A DNA stretch of 64,000 bases, from positions 1 through 64,000 of the forward strand of contig NZ_AUHK01000003.1 of the NCBI RefSeq assembly GCF_000423145.1, given 5' to 3'. Shown here piece by piece: positions 46,116 to 55,877 of the stretch. Numbering within the stretch: position 1 is the first letter of the stretch; every line of letters begins with the position of its first letter. The DNA is from Helcococcus sueciensis DSM 17243 (GTDB lineage Bacteria; Bacillota; Clostridia; Tissierellales; Peptoniphilaceae). The notes under the pieces are model-generated. The model did no database searches, was not told the origin of the DNA, and worked only from the letters and a program-made list of their open reading frames with translations. The position numbers were made by a program, and so were the translations under genes.

Positions 46116-47124
46116 CCTCCATAAATTTAAATTCTATATTTCCAATTTCTTTCAATCTAGAATAATCAAATTCTAAATCTCTAGATTCATTAGGCATCAC
46201 AATAACAAGTTTTAATATAGGCTTTGTAAGATTTATAGTTTTTCCATTATTTAGACTTATACGATTTTTAACTTTATTTAAATTTGCAGTCATCTCTTTA
46301 TGATAAATCTCTAATTGTTTGTAAAAATAGTCTTTAATAACTTTATTATCTGAATAAGACTTATCAAAAATATTTAATGAAAAAATATGACTAATTGTAT
46401 TTGTTTCAGGATTATATAAATCTAGTCCTATACCTCTTTCAATAATCATTTCACCATTATTTCTTAATTTTTCAGCGAAATATCTTCCTCTTTCAAAATT
46501 TGATTTTTGCCAAATAGAATCTATTTTTTGTTTATATCTATTTATCCATGTATCTATTTCTACATATTGAATAATATTATTTTTAAAATTAAAAATATTA
46601 TATTTATCTAAATTTATAGGATATTCAATTTTTATTGAAATTTTATTTCCATCTTCAAATAAATTTAGTTCACTTATTTTTATATCATCAATAGAGTTCA
46701 ATATTCCTATTTTTTCGTTATTTGAGCCATTAATATTGTATATTTTACTTGCGAAGATATTTTTTACTAATTTCTTATATGCTTCCTTACTCATAATATT
46801 CATCGAATCTGTCGAAAGTTGCTTTTTTAGCGAATCAAATAAGTCATTTATATTAAAATCTTCAGATATTTCTTTTAAAATTATATCTTTGTAATTGTCA
46901 AATTTAACTTCTTGAGTAGCTAAATCATCGGTTGAATTTAATCTATCAACAATTAATGAATATGAAGATAAATCTAAAACCGTTTCATAAAGAGCTTTTT
47001 TAGTTATAGACTCTGTCATAAGGTTTAATGCTACTGTATTCACTATATAATATGAAATAACAAATATAAAAAGTACTAGACTTGCTTCGATTGTAATAAA
47101 CGCACTATTTAAATGTCTTTTCAT
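46099..47124 (-). CDS. TadE/TadF-like pseudopilin, large
   Basis: The N-terminus HLNSAFITIEASLVLFIFVISYYIV is a class III signal: cleavage before Phe gives Glu at position +5 and a hydrophobic helix, as in pilins. The remaining 300 residues form an outside domain with no motif recognised. The start overlaps the lipoprotein gene by 20 bases. Assigned as a minor pilin by leader and context. Confidence 0.7.
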   Translation of the reverse strand: MKRHLNSAFITIEASLVLFIFVISYYIVNTVALNLMTESITKKALYETVLDLSSYSLIVDRLNSTDDLATQEVKFDNYKDIILKEISEDFNINDLFDSLKKQLSTDSMNIMSKEAYKKLVKNIFASKIYNINGSNNEKIGILNSIDDIKISELNLFEDGNKISIKIEYPINLDKYNIFNFKNNIIQYVEIDTWINRYKQKIDSIWQKSNFERGRYFAEKLRNNGEMIIERGIGLDLYNPETNTISHIFSLNIFDKSYSDNKVIKDYFYKQLEIYHKEMTANLNKVKNRISLNNGKTINLTKPILKLVIVMPNESRDLEFDYSRLKEIGNIEFKFMEDAFID

Positions 47125-47563
47125 ATAAAAGTCCTATATCGCTATCTTTTGTTCCAATAATAATATAAATTAATTCTTCATTATTTTTGATAATTTTACC
47201 TTTAGAAATATTATATTTATCTTCTTTATTTGAAAGTGTAAATTCATCATTATATATCTCAAATCTATAATCGTTTGTTAATCTAAAATGTTTTGGATTA
47301 TAAAAATTAATATCATTAATTATTTTATTTTTTAAATTATCAGTATCATCAAATTTATTTATTAATATAAAATCATCATAGTTAGTATAGTAATAACCAT
47401 ATTGTCCATATTTTTCAGTCCAATTTTTATCTATATCTATATATTTATTTAGAATTTCATAATCCCCATCAAATCTTATATTTTCTTCTTTCTTTGAGCA
47501 AGAAATCAATAATATACAGGAAATTAACAATATAAAATAAAGAATTATTAATCTATTCCTCAT
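47105..47563 (-). CDS. Small lipoprotein of the Tad locus
   Basis: A 152-residue protein with a signal peptide ending in LLISC (lipidated Cys near 22). The mature part is polar, rich in Asp, Asn and Lys. It starts within the stop of the DUF5702 gene (TAATG), so is translationally coupled. It may be a pilotin-like factor; no direct evidence. Confidence 0.6.
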   Translation of the reverse strand: MRNRLIILYFILLISCILLISCSKKEENIRFDGDYEILNKYIDIDKNWTEKYGQYGYYYTNYDDFILINKFDDTDNLKNKIINDINFYNPKHFRLTNDYRFEIYNDEFTLSNKEDKYNISKGKIIKNNEELIYIIIGTKDSDIGLLYEKTFK

Positions 47564-50205
47564 TAATAACCTCCAGATATTTTTTCGCTTATTTTATCTA
47601 ATTTAATGTACTTACTTAAAATTGAAACATCTATTTCTGTATCAATCTTAATCTTAATATTTGAAATAATTTTTGTAATATTAAAATCAGGATTTTTTTT
47701 CTTCATTTCATAGTCCATTACAAAAATCATTCTATTTAAAACACTTTCTTTATCTGTGTTTATTCTAAAAAAACTTACCAAAGTTAAATAATCTTTATAA
47801 TTAAATGAAAGTCCACTATTACTTCCTTTAGAATTAATTTCTCTGCCTCCAATATCAGCAGTATATTGATCTATAATACTATTAATTTTAATTTTGCTAT
47901 CCGTTTTCTTTTCTGAAATATAATTATGAATTTTTGAATTGAAAGAATTTGTAATACTATCAGTTTTTTTAGTAACCATTACCTCAACTTTTCCTACCAA
48001 ATCCTTGAAAAACGACTCAAAATTAACTTCATTTATATCATTCAATTTGGATATAATATTCCCCTTAATATAGTTAAATACATCTAGTTTAATATTCTTC
48101 ATAGTGTCCGAACTCAATAAAATATTATTTTCAATAGAATTAAAACTTTCATTTATTTGTGATTTTAAATCTTCTATAGGACTATTAATATTATTTGCAA
48201 TTATACTCTGTATTGGATTTATCATTTCAGAAATAATAGTTTGTGCTACTCCATCAATTGTTTGTTTAGTAAATTCATTTAATTTATTATTTAAATATTC
48301 CACACCTTGATTTGAATATTTTTCTATATCATCATAAATATTATCTATTGTGTTACTAGTAATTTCTTTCAAACCCTTATTTGCTAAATTTGAAAGTCCA
48401 CCAATGGAAACTTGCCATGTAGACTTATTTTTATAAGCTTCTACATATTCATTTTTATTGATAGTATTAACATCTATTGCAGATTCTGAAATGCTCATCA
48501 TTCCTAAAATTACCGTCCTTAATATCGGAACACCAAAACCAGTCCAGCCAGCTATAGCCGAAGCAACCAATGTCGCTTCCCTATTAAGATCAGAATTCGT
48601 GTATGCATATATTGAGTTTAGAAGTAACCTTATAGCAAATATCGAATTTTCCACACTTGATACATTTGATTTTAGTTTTTGATTACCAAAAAGTATATAT
48701 TCCATTTGAGAATAAAATTCATCATTACCTTCTAGTTTATTATTAAAATTATCTACCAAATACATAGAAATATATAAATTTTCAAGCAAATTCGTATCAT
48801 TATAATTTATTATATTATTTGACTTATTTATTAAATCTTTATATTTTTTCGATGATGAAATTGTTGCAATATTTGTAGAATTATTTTTTAAATCAGAAAA
48901 ATCTTCAAGATTTATAAAATCTGATATATATCCCATTTCTTTATCATCTTTTACATCTGTATATGTATCTGAAAGATTTTCTAATTCTGATTTACTTTTC
49001 TTAGCTTCTTTTGAGGCTTTTTTATCTATTTTTTGTTTATTCGTCTTATCATTTATATACTTATATAATTTATAGTTATTTAAAGAAGGTAAATTTACTA
49101 TATTTGATAAATCAAAATGTAAATCTTGATTAAATTTATTTATATCAATATTAAAAGCATCATTTTCTTTTAAAATTTTTATATTATTAGTTAATGTATT
49201 TTCATGAGAAATCATTTTATTAAGAATAGATTCAATATTTTCTTTTGTAAATTGTAATTTCATAGATTTATAATCACTTTTGAAGTTATTCTTTACATCT
49301 GAATCATCAAGTTTATTTATCTCTTTTCCCCAGTTTTCTAAAGCGTCTTCAAGTGATATAGTCTGATTATAAAAAGATTTCAGTAAAGTTATTATTTCAT
49401 GGATATTTACTTGCTGAGATACTAATTTAGTTTCAAACTTTTTATTTTCCTCATTATATTTTTTGATTTTTTCTTCAATCTCTTTACTTATATCTTTTAT
49501 TTTTTTATTTTCTTCATTTAATTTTTCTTTTAAGTCCTTATCAGAAGCATCTTTCAAAATCGATTTCAATTTGAGATATTCTTTTGAATCTTTAATTAAT
49601 ATTTCTAATCTTTTATTTAAATCTTTATATCCATTATTTATTTCTTCAAATTCAGTATCATATTTAACAAAAAGCTCAGAAATTTTATCAAAATTTACAT
49701 TTATTTTAGAATACTCATTTTCATAATCAATTTTTTTATCAATTACATTTGTATAATCTTTGCTAGATTTTACTAAATCTAATAAATTCAATACTCCCTT
49801 ACTTATTTGATAAGGACCATGCAAACTCATATAATCAATTATCTGCTTTTGAATATCGTCTAATTGAATATGACTTAATTCATTGTTTACACTTATCGAA
49901 GACTCTTTTAAATTTACTTTATAAAATCTACTACTATTATTTTCTAAATTGTTTTTGATTATATCGTTCACGTATTCTTCCAGATATTCTTTACTCTTAT
50001 CAATCCCAAATATTCGATATCTGTCATACAAATCCCTATTATAATTTGATAGTGCTGACTCTAGAGCAATTTCATTTACCAACTTAGTATCATTTTTTGC
50101 AAATAATATCTTTGACACATCAATAGTTAATATAGCAAAAGAATTAACCGGTAAAATTATTAGTGCTAAAAATATTGAAATAAAGCCTTTTATTTTTCTT
50201 TTCAT
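47563..50205 (-). CDS. DUF5702-like large extracellular protein of the Tad locus
   Basis: An 880-residue protein with the pilin-like leader KGFISIFLALIILPVNSFAILTID and the following segment ALESALSNYNRDLYDRYRIFGID, which matches the start of DUF5702 proteins found in Firmicute Tad clusters (TadG-like). The middle part (about 130-330) is strongly helical with coiled-coil character (long E/K-rich stretches). The C-terminal half has further helices and one hydrophobic patch (GVPILRTVILGMM). Probably a surface or assembly factor of the pilus. It is the largest gene of the locus. Confidence 0.7.
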   Translation of the reverse strand: MKRKIKGFISIFLALIILPVNSFAILTIDVSKILFAKNDTKLVNEIALESALSNYNRDLYDRYRIFGIDKSKEYLEEYVNDIIKNNLENNSSRFYKVNLKESSISVNNELSHIQLDDIQKQIIDYMSLHGPYQISKGVLNLLDLVKSSKDYTNVIDKKIDYENEYSKINVNFDKISELFVKYDTEFEEINNGYKDLNKRLEILIKDSKEYLKLKSILKDASDKDLKEKLNEENKKIKDISKEIEEKIKKYNEENKKFETKLVSQQVNIHEIITLLKSFYNQTISLEDALENWGKEINKLDDSDVKNNFKSDYKSMKLQFTKENIESILNKMISHENTLTNNIKILKENDAFNIDINKFNQDLHFDLSNIVNLPSLNNYKLYKYINDKTNKQKIDKKASKEAKKSKSELENLSDTYTDVKDDKEMGYISDFINLEDFSDLKNNSTNIATISSSKKYKDLINKSNNIINYNDTNLLENLYISMYLVDNFNNKLEGNDEFYSQMEYILFGNQKLKSNVSSVENSIFAIRLLLNSIYAYTNSDLNREATLVASAIAGWTGFGVPILRTVILGMMSISESAIDVNTINKNEYVEAYKNKSTWQVSIGGLSNLANKGLKEITSNTIDNIYDDIEKYSNQGVEYLNNKLNEFTKQTIDGVAQTIISEMINPIQSIIANNINSPIEDLKSQINESFNSIENNILLSSDTMKNIKLDVFNYIKGNIISKLNDINEVNFESFFKDLVGKVEVMVTKKTDSITNSFNSKIHNYISEKKTDSKIKINSIIDQYTADIGGREINSKGSNSGLSFNYKDYLTLVSFFRINTDKESVLNRMIFVMDYEMKKKNPDFNITKIISNIKIKIDTEIDVSILSKYIKLDKISEKISGGY

Positions 50206-50723
50206 CTTATCCTGCTTAAAAATTGTTTTAATGTGTCTTGTAGACTATATACAGCTTCCTTAACTGAAAATTTCTCAACATCAATATTGTTATTCTTGAA
50301 TATATCCCTTACAAAATCTACATTTCTTGCTGTATCGCTTAGTTTGTATTTTGACGAAATATATTCTTTTTCATCAATATTTGTTGCAATTTTTATATTA
50401 AAAATATTAGATTCATCATAAATATAAGCCTTATTATCAGTAAATTTTAATATCTTATTATTTAGTCCTCCCTCTTCATTCTTTATATCTTCTTTATCAA
50501 TTTTAGTTATAAATTCATCTGTACTAAAATTTACTATTAAATTTCTATTAGAAGAATAAATATTTTCGATTACGATAGTTTTAGAAAAAGTAATAACTGA
50601 AATTATAAAGAGAAAAGATATAGAAAGCATAATAAATGGATAAATCAATGTGGATTCTATGATTTCAATAGATCCAGAATTATCCTTTATAAATCGATTA
50701 AAAATTGTTAATATCATTTTCAA
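50202..50723 (-). CDS. TadE-like minor pilin
   Basis: A 173-residue protein with leader DNSGSIEIIESTLIYPFIMLSISFLFIISV: cleavage after Gly leaves a Glu-containing hydrophobic helix as in TadE. The rest is a polar outside domain. The first start is TTG at 50723, with an ATG two codons in. It overlaps the flp gene by 26 bases and touches the DUF5702 gene by four. Confidence 0.75.
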   Translation of the reverse strand: MKMILTIFNRFIKDNSGSIEIIESTLIYPFIMLSISFLFIISVITFSKTIVIENIYSSNRNLIVNFSTDEFITKIDKEDIKNEEGGLNNKILKFTDNKAYIYDESNIFNIKIATNIDEKEYISSKYKLSDTARNVDFVRDIFKNNNIDVEKFSVKEAVYSLQDTLKQFLSRIR

Positions 50724-50901
50724 GTCTTGTAAAAATACTTTTAAGTAAAGCTTCCATACTATCCTTAAATATTACAGCGAGTATTATCACTACAATTAAT
50801 ATCAAAACTATCGCTATCATATTTATTTCTCCACTCTCGTCTTTAATGAATCTTTTTAATATTAATTTTCCATGTTTAAATTTTATAAATTTTTCTAACA
50901 T
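50698..50901 (-). CDS. flp: Flp-type pilin (Flp1-like)
   Basis: A 67-residue protein with a basic leader, a cleavage site after Gly in DESGEINM, and the hydrophobic helix IAIVLILIVVIILAVIF, then a short polar tail. This is the Flp1-like major pilin pattern of Gram-positive Tad loci. AGGAGAATAT precedes the ATG. It sits between tadC and the TadE-like gene and should be the main pilus subunit, cleaved by the peptidase at 45594-46115. Confidence 0.85.
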   Translation of the reverse strand: MLEKFIKFKHGKLILKRFIKDESGEINMIAIVLILIVVIILAVIFKDSMEALLKSIFTRLENDINNF

Positions 50902-50909
50902 ATATTCTC

Positions 50910-51773
50910 CTATAAAATATTTAAAATAATTGGTACCATTATCATCAACATTATTCCCAAAAATACCATAATATTAGGAATTAAAAGTTTTCTATTTGCT
51001 TCTTGAGTTCTAATAATTATATGATTTTTTCTAAATTCATCACTCTCCTTTCTTAATAAATCGAGAGAATCAGTGATATTACCACTACCTTTTTCTAAAT
51101 TTTGTAACAAAATAGATAAAAATTTTCGTATTAATATATCATCAGTTCTAGAAATCATTAAATTGTAAGCTTCATTCTCACTTAATCCATTTGATACCAT
51201 AGTATTAATTCTATTTAAATATGAATTTTTTTCTTCTTTTTCATAATTTGAAACTATATTTATACATTCTCTTGTTGGTATACCTGATTGAATCAATAAA
51301 CTAATTCTTGAAATAATATTGGGTAAATCATTTTTGATTGAATTTTTATATTTTGTATATTTTAATTTTATTTCAAAATCAAAATATAAATTTATAAAAA
51401 TGGTAAAAATAAGAATTAAAAGAAATATAATAAAGTTGTTTATAATTGGATAAATCATTAAATTAATACTTGTAAGATAAAATGAGTATGCTATTTTTTT
51501 AGATGCAAAATATGTGATATTGTAGTTTAAAATCAAATCTCCAAATTGATTCCTAAGAATTATTTTTAATTTTGTATTAATTAAACGATTGGCTATTTTT
51601 TGATTTTTATATAAGTATTCAAAAAATGGTGCTATATATTTATATTCTATTCCTACATTTACAGAAAGTCTTTCTTCAATTTTTTTTATACTTTTATTAT
51701 TTTTTAAATTATAAAAATTTAATCCTAAAAGCATAAAGATTGAAATTATTGAAAATATGTATTTAATTTCCAT
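50910..51773 (-). CDS. tadC: TadC-like inner membrane platform protein
   Basis: A 287-residue type II secretion F-domain protein. LPNIISRISLLIQSGIPTRECI and LLQNLEKGSGNITDSLDLLRKE are the T2SSF motifs, flanked by transmembrane segments near 5-25, 95-130 and 265-285. It pairs with TadB to form the pilus assembly platform. The ATG follows the tadB stop directly. Confidence 0.88.
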   Translation of the reverse strand: MEIKYIFSIISIFMLLGLNFYNLKNNKSIKKIEERLSVNVGIEYKYIAPFFEYLYKNQKIANRLINTKLKIILRNQFGDLILNYNITYFASKKIAYSFYLTSINLMIYPIINNFIIFLLILIFTIFINLYFDFEIKLKYTKYKNSIKNDLPNIISRISLLIQSGIPTRECINIVSNYEKEEKNSYLNRINTMVSNGLSENEAYNLMISRTDDILIRKFLSILLQNLEKGSGNITDSLDLLRKESDEFRKNHIIIRTQEANRKLLIPNIMVFLGIMLMIMVPIILNIL

Positions 51774-52472
51774 CTATATCTCCATATTCACTATTTTTTC
51801 ACCTAATACAAACGAAAATAAAAGCACTATAAATACCGGAATTCTCACTATATAATCTGCAAAAGTAATTTTTTCATTAATACTTGTATTTAACATTAAA
51901 ATTATCACTAAAGGAAGAATTATCATTATTAAGAATTCTTTTTTTGAATTGTTCACAATAGTGCTAATCTCTAATTCAAGCGCAATATTTTGAGTTAAAG
52001 CATCTTTACTTATATTTGAAATTTTAAAAATATCAATCCCTGAGTTAATAGCTATAATTAAGCTATCAATAAATATTGATACTTCTTCTAATTCAGTTTT
52101 TCTTTCAAATATTCTAAGACTATCCTCTATTGATTTTCCATTATCTATATCTATAAGTAACTCTTCCAAATATATAACAATGAAATTATCTTCATTAAAC
52201 AGAGTTTTTAATTCGTTATGTGTATTTCTAAGAGAAATCAATAAATTATTTCCAGCCAAAATATTTGTATTAAATAAATCAAGAAATTCTCTAAATATTA
52301 TTCTTTTTTGTTTTATATCTTTATCATTAAATAAATTTATTATAATAGTTGAAAACTTAATAGAAATAATCGGAGAAATTATTATAGAAATTAAAATTTG
52401 ATTAAAAAAAACTTGTAGATAAACAAAAAATATAATTGTTGAAATAATAAAGGCTTTTAATTTGTTATTCAA
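51774..52472 (-). CDS. tadB: TadB-like inner membrane platform protein
   Basis: A T2SSF protein of about 232 residues with hydrophobic segments at both ends and LFNTNILAGNNLLISLRNTHNEL plus IEDSLRIFERKTELEEVSIF in the cytoplasmic part. The start is taken as TTG at 52472: GGAGG lies eight bases upstream and the codon overlaps the tadA stop. A TTG 13 codons earlier is in frame but has no RBS. Platform partner of TadC. Confidence 0.85.
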   Translation of the reverse strand: MNNKLKAFIISTIIFFVYLQVFFNQILISIIISPIISIKFSTIIINLFNDKDIKQKRIIFREFLDLFNTNILAGNNLLISLRNTHNELKTLFNEDNFIVIYLEELLIDIDNGKSIEDSLRIFERKTELEEVSIFIDSLIIAINSGIDIFKISNISKDALTQNIALELEISTIVNNSKKEFLIMIILPLVIILMLNTSINEKITFADYIVRIPVFIVLLFSFVLGEKIVNMEI

Positions 52473-53643
52473 AATTTTCCTCCAATTTATATTTATTAAT
52501 AATCTCTCCAACTTTAACTAAAGCATTTGAAGAAGCATTATACTCATATATTGGATTTAGCACAGTGTCACCATTTTTATCTTGAATAATTTCAACTATT
52601 TCAGTAATTTTTCTAGTATTTTTTATTTTTTTTAAGTAAATAATGATTTCAATAGATGAATTAATCAATCTTTTTACAGCTTCTAAAGGAATATCATCAC
52701 CAGCTCTTAAAACCATAGTTTCTAGGCGTGAAATCATATCCCTTGACGAATTAGCATGAACAGTTGAAAGAGAACCTTGATGCCCCGTATTCATGCTCTG
52801 AAGCATATCTAATGTTTCATCCGCTCTTACCTCACCAACTATGATTCTATCCGGTCTCATTCTTAGAGAGTTTTTAATCAAATCCTTCATAGTAATATTT
52901 CCACCGTGAGATACATTTGCTTCTCTAGATTGTAAAGAAATTAAATTTTGTAAGTCTATTTTCAATTCCCTAGAATCTTCTATGGTGATAATTCTTTCAG
53001 ATTTATTAATGAAATTAGTTAAAGCACCAAGTAATGTTGTTTTTCCAGATGATGTTCCACCTCCAATCATAATATTGTATTTAGATTTAATAATTACTTC
53101 TAAAAAATCATAAACTTCTTTATCGAATAATCCCATATTCATTAAATCGTCAATTGTATAATTTTCATTTGAAAACTTTCTAATGGTTACCGCTGGATTA
53201 TCCTTAGAAATAGGATTTAGTACTATATTTACTCTTGATCCATCATAAATTCTGGCATCTACAATAGGTTTTGATGTATTCACTTCTCTACCAACTTCTG
53301 ATACTATTTTTTGAATTATTCTTTCATATTCGGAGTTATCTTTGAATTTATAAATTGATTTATACATTTCTCCATCTTTTTCCAAATAAATTTCATCATA
53401 TGCATTTATCATTATTTCATTTATTTGATTATCTTCTAAAAGTCTTTCTATTATCCCTAGTCCTCGAATTTCATAAAATATATCTTTAGTTAACTCCGTA
53501 ACATAATCGATATCTACTTCGTCATTATAATCTATAATATAATCAATTATTTTATTTTGAATATATGTTTTTAACTGGTTATCACTTAAAAATCTTATTT
53601 CATCTTGATTGATACTTTCTCTTATTTCTTCTGAATTAAACAT
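52465..53643 (-). CDS. tadA: TadA/CpaF pilus assembly ATPase
   Basis: The cytoplasmic secretion ATPase that powers pilus extension, 392 residues. Walker A GGGTSSGKTT (193-202), the Asp box ITIEDSRELK, Walker B RPDRIIVGEVR, and the His box NTGHQGSLSTVHAN are all present. The N-terminal part has the CpaF-type LLEDNQINEIMIN segment. It overlaps the tadZ-like gene by 22 bases. Confidence 0.95.
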   Translation of the reverse strand: MFNSEEIRESINQDEIRFLSDNQLKTYIQNKIIDYIIDYNDEVDIDYVTELTKDIFYEIRGLGIIERLLEDNQINEIMINAYDEIYLEKDGEMYKSIYKFKDNSEYERIIQKIVSEVGREVNTSKPIVDARIYDGSRVNIVLNPISKDNPAVTIRKFSNENYTIDDLMNMGLFDKEVYDFLEVIIKSKYNIMIGGGTSSGKTTLLGALTNFINKSERIITIEDSRELKIDLQNLISLQSREANVSHGGNITMKDLIKNSLRMRPDRIIVGEVRADETLDMLQSMNTGHQGSLSTVHANSSRDMISRLETMVLRAGDDIPLEAVKRLINSSIEIIIYLKKIKNTRKITEIVEIIQDKNGDTVLNPIYEYNASSNALVKVGEIINKYKLEENFE

Positions 53644-54458
53644 ATATATTTTGTGAATTCTTCTAATTTATCGAAGAAATCTTCTCCCTTCATAGATTTT
53701 ATTTTTAAAGATTTTTTAGACTCATTTATTGAATATATATATTTATTTTCTAAAATTTTATTTAAAAATTCTTGCATACTAACTATATACTCTTCATCAC
53801 TAATTTGTTTCACGTTATAAATTACTAAATCTGAATTTTCTACAATATACATATTTTTATTCGAGATAGTAAATGTAAGGTCAATAAAAATATAATCAAA
53901 GTTTAGTGTTTTTATAGTATTCATCACTTTTTTATAGTATTCATCTTTGTTTATTTCAATCGGAAGTTTAGATGCTGATAAATAAGAAAAATTTAAGAAG
54001 GAATTTGTAGATATATTTGTTTCATAATTAGAAAATATAAGATTATCAATGGTTATTTCATTTGATTCATAATATTTATAAAAATAATTAAAATTTATAA
54101 CTAATTTTTTCTTTTCTTTAGGAAATGAATCATATATTTGTCTGACCATATCGTTGTAATTCGATAAATAAGAAAGGTTCAGTATCGAAATTATTAAAGG
54201 AACTTTTTCGCTTTCCTTTTTCTTTTGAACAATCTTATCTATAAGCTCTTTTATCTTATCTATACTTTTATATTTAAGATCATCATTATATAGACTTACA
54301 CATATAATATCTAAGGATTTATCAGTAATTAATAAATTTTTATTATCATATTGATCATAAGATTTTATAATTGTTGAATTAATTTTATAATATTTTTTTA
54401 AATTTTTTGCTAATTGTTTTGCATACATTTTATCTTCAATTAATATCTCTATATCCAT
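53622..54458 (-). CDS. TadZ/CpaE-like protein without P-loop
   Basis: TadZ/CpaE proteins are MinD-family ATPases fused to a receiver-like domain that localise Tad machines. Here a receiver-like region (about 1-100; IEILIEDKMYAKQLA, ITDKSLDIICVSLYND) precedes a MinD-like part with YIFIDLTFTIS and SDLVIYNVKQISDEE. Where the nucleotide P-loop should be, only LVINFNYF is found, so ATP binding is unlikely. The start at 54458 (MDIEIL) follows AGGTGG by ten bases; a GTG four codons upstream overlaps that site. First gene of the locus. Confidence 0.65.
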   Translation of the reverse strand: MDIEILIEDKMYAKQLAKNLKKYYKINSTIIKSYDQYDNKNLLITDKSLDIICVSLYNDDLKYKSIDKIKELIDKIVQKKKESEKVPLIISILNLSYLSNYNDMVRQIYDSFPKEKKKLVINFNYFYKYYESNEITIDNLIFSNYETNISTNSFLNFSYLSASKLPIEINKDEYYKKVMNTIKTLNFDYIFIDLTFTISNKNMYIVENSDLVIYNVKQISDEEYIVSMQEFLNKILENKYIYSINESKKSLKIKSMKGEDFFDKLEEFTKYICLIQKK

Positions 54459-54561
54459 TACATTTACCACCTCTAAATTATATTATCATGTTTTAAAAAA
54501 TAAAAACCGCCAACATTGTTACATTTTATTAACATCCCAATAAGTTTAGATTTTATTATAC

Positions 54562-54596
54562 AAAAAAAGAGTAGAATTAACTCTACTCTTTTTATC
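54562..54596. terminator. Bidirectional terminator between rsgA and Tad locus
   Basis: AAAAGAGTAG pairs with CTACTCTTTT around a short loop, with A- and T-runs on both sides. It ends rsgA. Confidence 0.8.
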
Positions 54597-54601
54597 TAAA
54601 A

Positions 54602-55615
54602 CTACCTTCTTTTAGAATTTTTCTTGATTTCATTTTTTTTATTTTTCTTATCTAAAAATTTATTAATTTTAAATTCTCTTTCTTTATTTCTCAAATATCT
54701 TTCATACAGTTCTTGTGACAATTCACCATTTTTAATAGCCTGATGAATTGCGCATCCTGGCTCTGTTTCATGTTTGCAATCATTAAATTTGCAATTTGAT
54801 GATAGTTCATTTATATGATTAAATAAGACATCGTCATTAATTTCTCTATTTGTAGATATGCCTTTAAATCCTGGTGTATCAATAATGTATGAATTAGTCT
54901 TGGTAGAATAATAGATATTTGAAGATGTAGTTGTGTGTTTTCCTTTCCCATCACTTCTAACATCTTGAGTTTCTATCGTTTTATTATCTAACAAATAATT
55001 AATCAATGTAGATTTACCAGCACCAGATGAACCCACAAATATTGCAGTTTCTTCTTGATTAAATAATTTTATAATATCATTCATACTATTTTCATCATAG
55101 ATTGATGAGCTATAAATCTTAATATTAGGATAAACATTTTTTATCTCGCTTACTATTTTATCTGCTTTTTCTTTAATATCAGATTTTGAAATAATTACTT
55201 TAGTTTCATCTACCATACTACTAAATGTCAGCAAATATCTTTCAAATTTTGAAAGTGTAAATCTTTGATCTGCTGCAACTAGTATAAATAATTGATTAAC
55301 ATTTGCAGCTAGATTTTGCTCATTTTCATTAAATAAATAGTTCTTCTTTGTTGTATTAGAAGCCTTCGTAATAAGCGATATTCTTTCAAAATTCCTTAGA
55401 ATAAAGTGTTCATCGTTAAATTTTGTTATTTCTACAAAGTCTCCAATAATATAATCTTCATTTTTAGAATCAATATTTATTTTTAGATAATCTGTAAATT
55501 CATTTGCTAGATCAAAATAATTTATTGTTCTATTTATAATTCTGTAAATATTCTTCACAGATGTGTCAAGTTTTCTTTTTTCAAAATATTTGTTTATACC
55601 GTAATCTATTTTCAT
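54602..55615 (-). CDS. rsgA: Ribosome small-subunit-dependent GTPase A
   Basis: RsgA helps the late maturation of the 30S subunit. The circularly permuted GTPase order is visible: ISKSD (G4) comes before GSSGAGKSTLIN (G1) and IDTPGFKG (G3). The C-terminal zinc-binding part reads CKFNDCKHETEPGCAIHQA. An N-terminal OB-fold region precedes. Length 337 is somewhat long because of a basic Lys/Asn-rich tail. Confidence 0.94.
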   Translation of the reverse strand: MKIDYGINKYFEKRKLDTSVKNIYRIINRTINYFDLANEFTDYLKINIDSKNEDYIIGDFVEITKFNDEHFILRNFERISLITKASNTTKKNYLFNENEQNLAANVNQLFILVAADQRFTLSKFERYLLTFSSMVDETKVIISKSDIKEKADKIVSEIKNVYPNIKIYSSSIYDENSMNDIIKLFNQEETAIFVGSSGAGKSTLINYLLDNKTIETQDVRSDGKGKHTTTSSNIYYSTKTNSYIIDTPGFKGISTNREINDDVLFNHINELSSNCKFNDCKHETEPGCAIHQAIKNGELSQELYERYLRNKEREFKINKFLDKKNKKNEIKKNSKRR

Positions 55616-55683
55616 TAATACCTCTTTCTTTCATAAATTGACAATACATTTGAATGAATAAAAGAGTTATGAAAAATTAAAAA

Positions 55684-55715
55684 TAAAAAAAGTTCTTCCT
55701 AAAAAGAACTCTTTC
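55684..55715 (-). terminator. Terminator of the 35-codon gene
   Basis: AGTTCTT (55691-55697) pairs with AAGAACT (55704-55710), with TTTTTTT following on the minus strand. Confidence 0.8.
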
Positions 55716-55737
55716 ATGTTATTTGTTAATAATCTAA

Positions 55738-55845
55738 TTACTTTGTAAATTTACTAGTCACAGAAGAATATAGTTTAACAAAATTATTTATAACATTTAA
55801 GTCTTGAATTTGTTCTTTATCATTTAATGTATTGTATAATTTCAT
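55738..55845 (-). CDS. Small 35-residue peptide gene, unknown function
   Basis: The frame encodes MKLYNTLNDKEQ..., ending in YSSVTSKFTK, 35 residues. AGGAGG lies nine bases before the ATG. A promoter (TTGAAT, 17 bases, TATTAT) lies upstream, and a hairpin terminator follows 22 bases past the stop, so this is a complete transcription unit. The peptide is polar at the N-terminus with a mildly amphipathic middle and a basic end. It has no signal peptide, no double-Gly leader and only no Cys. It could be a leaderless secreted peptide, a signalling peptide or a regulatory protein; nothing decides. Confidence 0.65.
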   Translation of the reverse strand: MKLYNTLNDKEQIQDLNVINNFVKLYSSVTSKFTK

Positions 55846-55877
55846 TTCTTTATCCTCCTTTTTTAATTTCTAATTTA

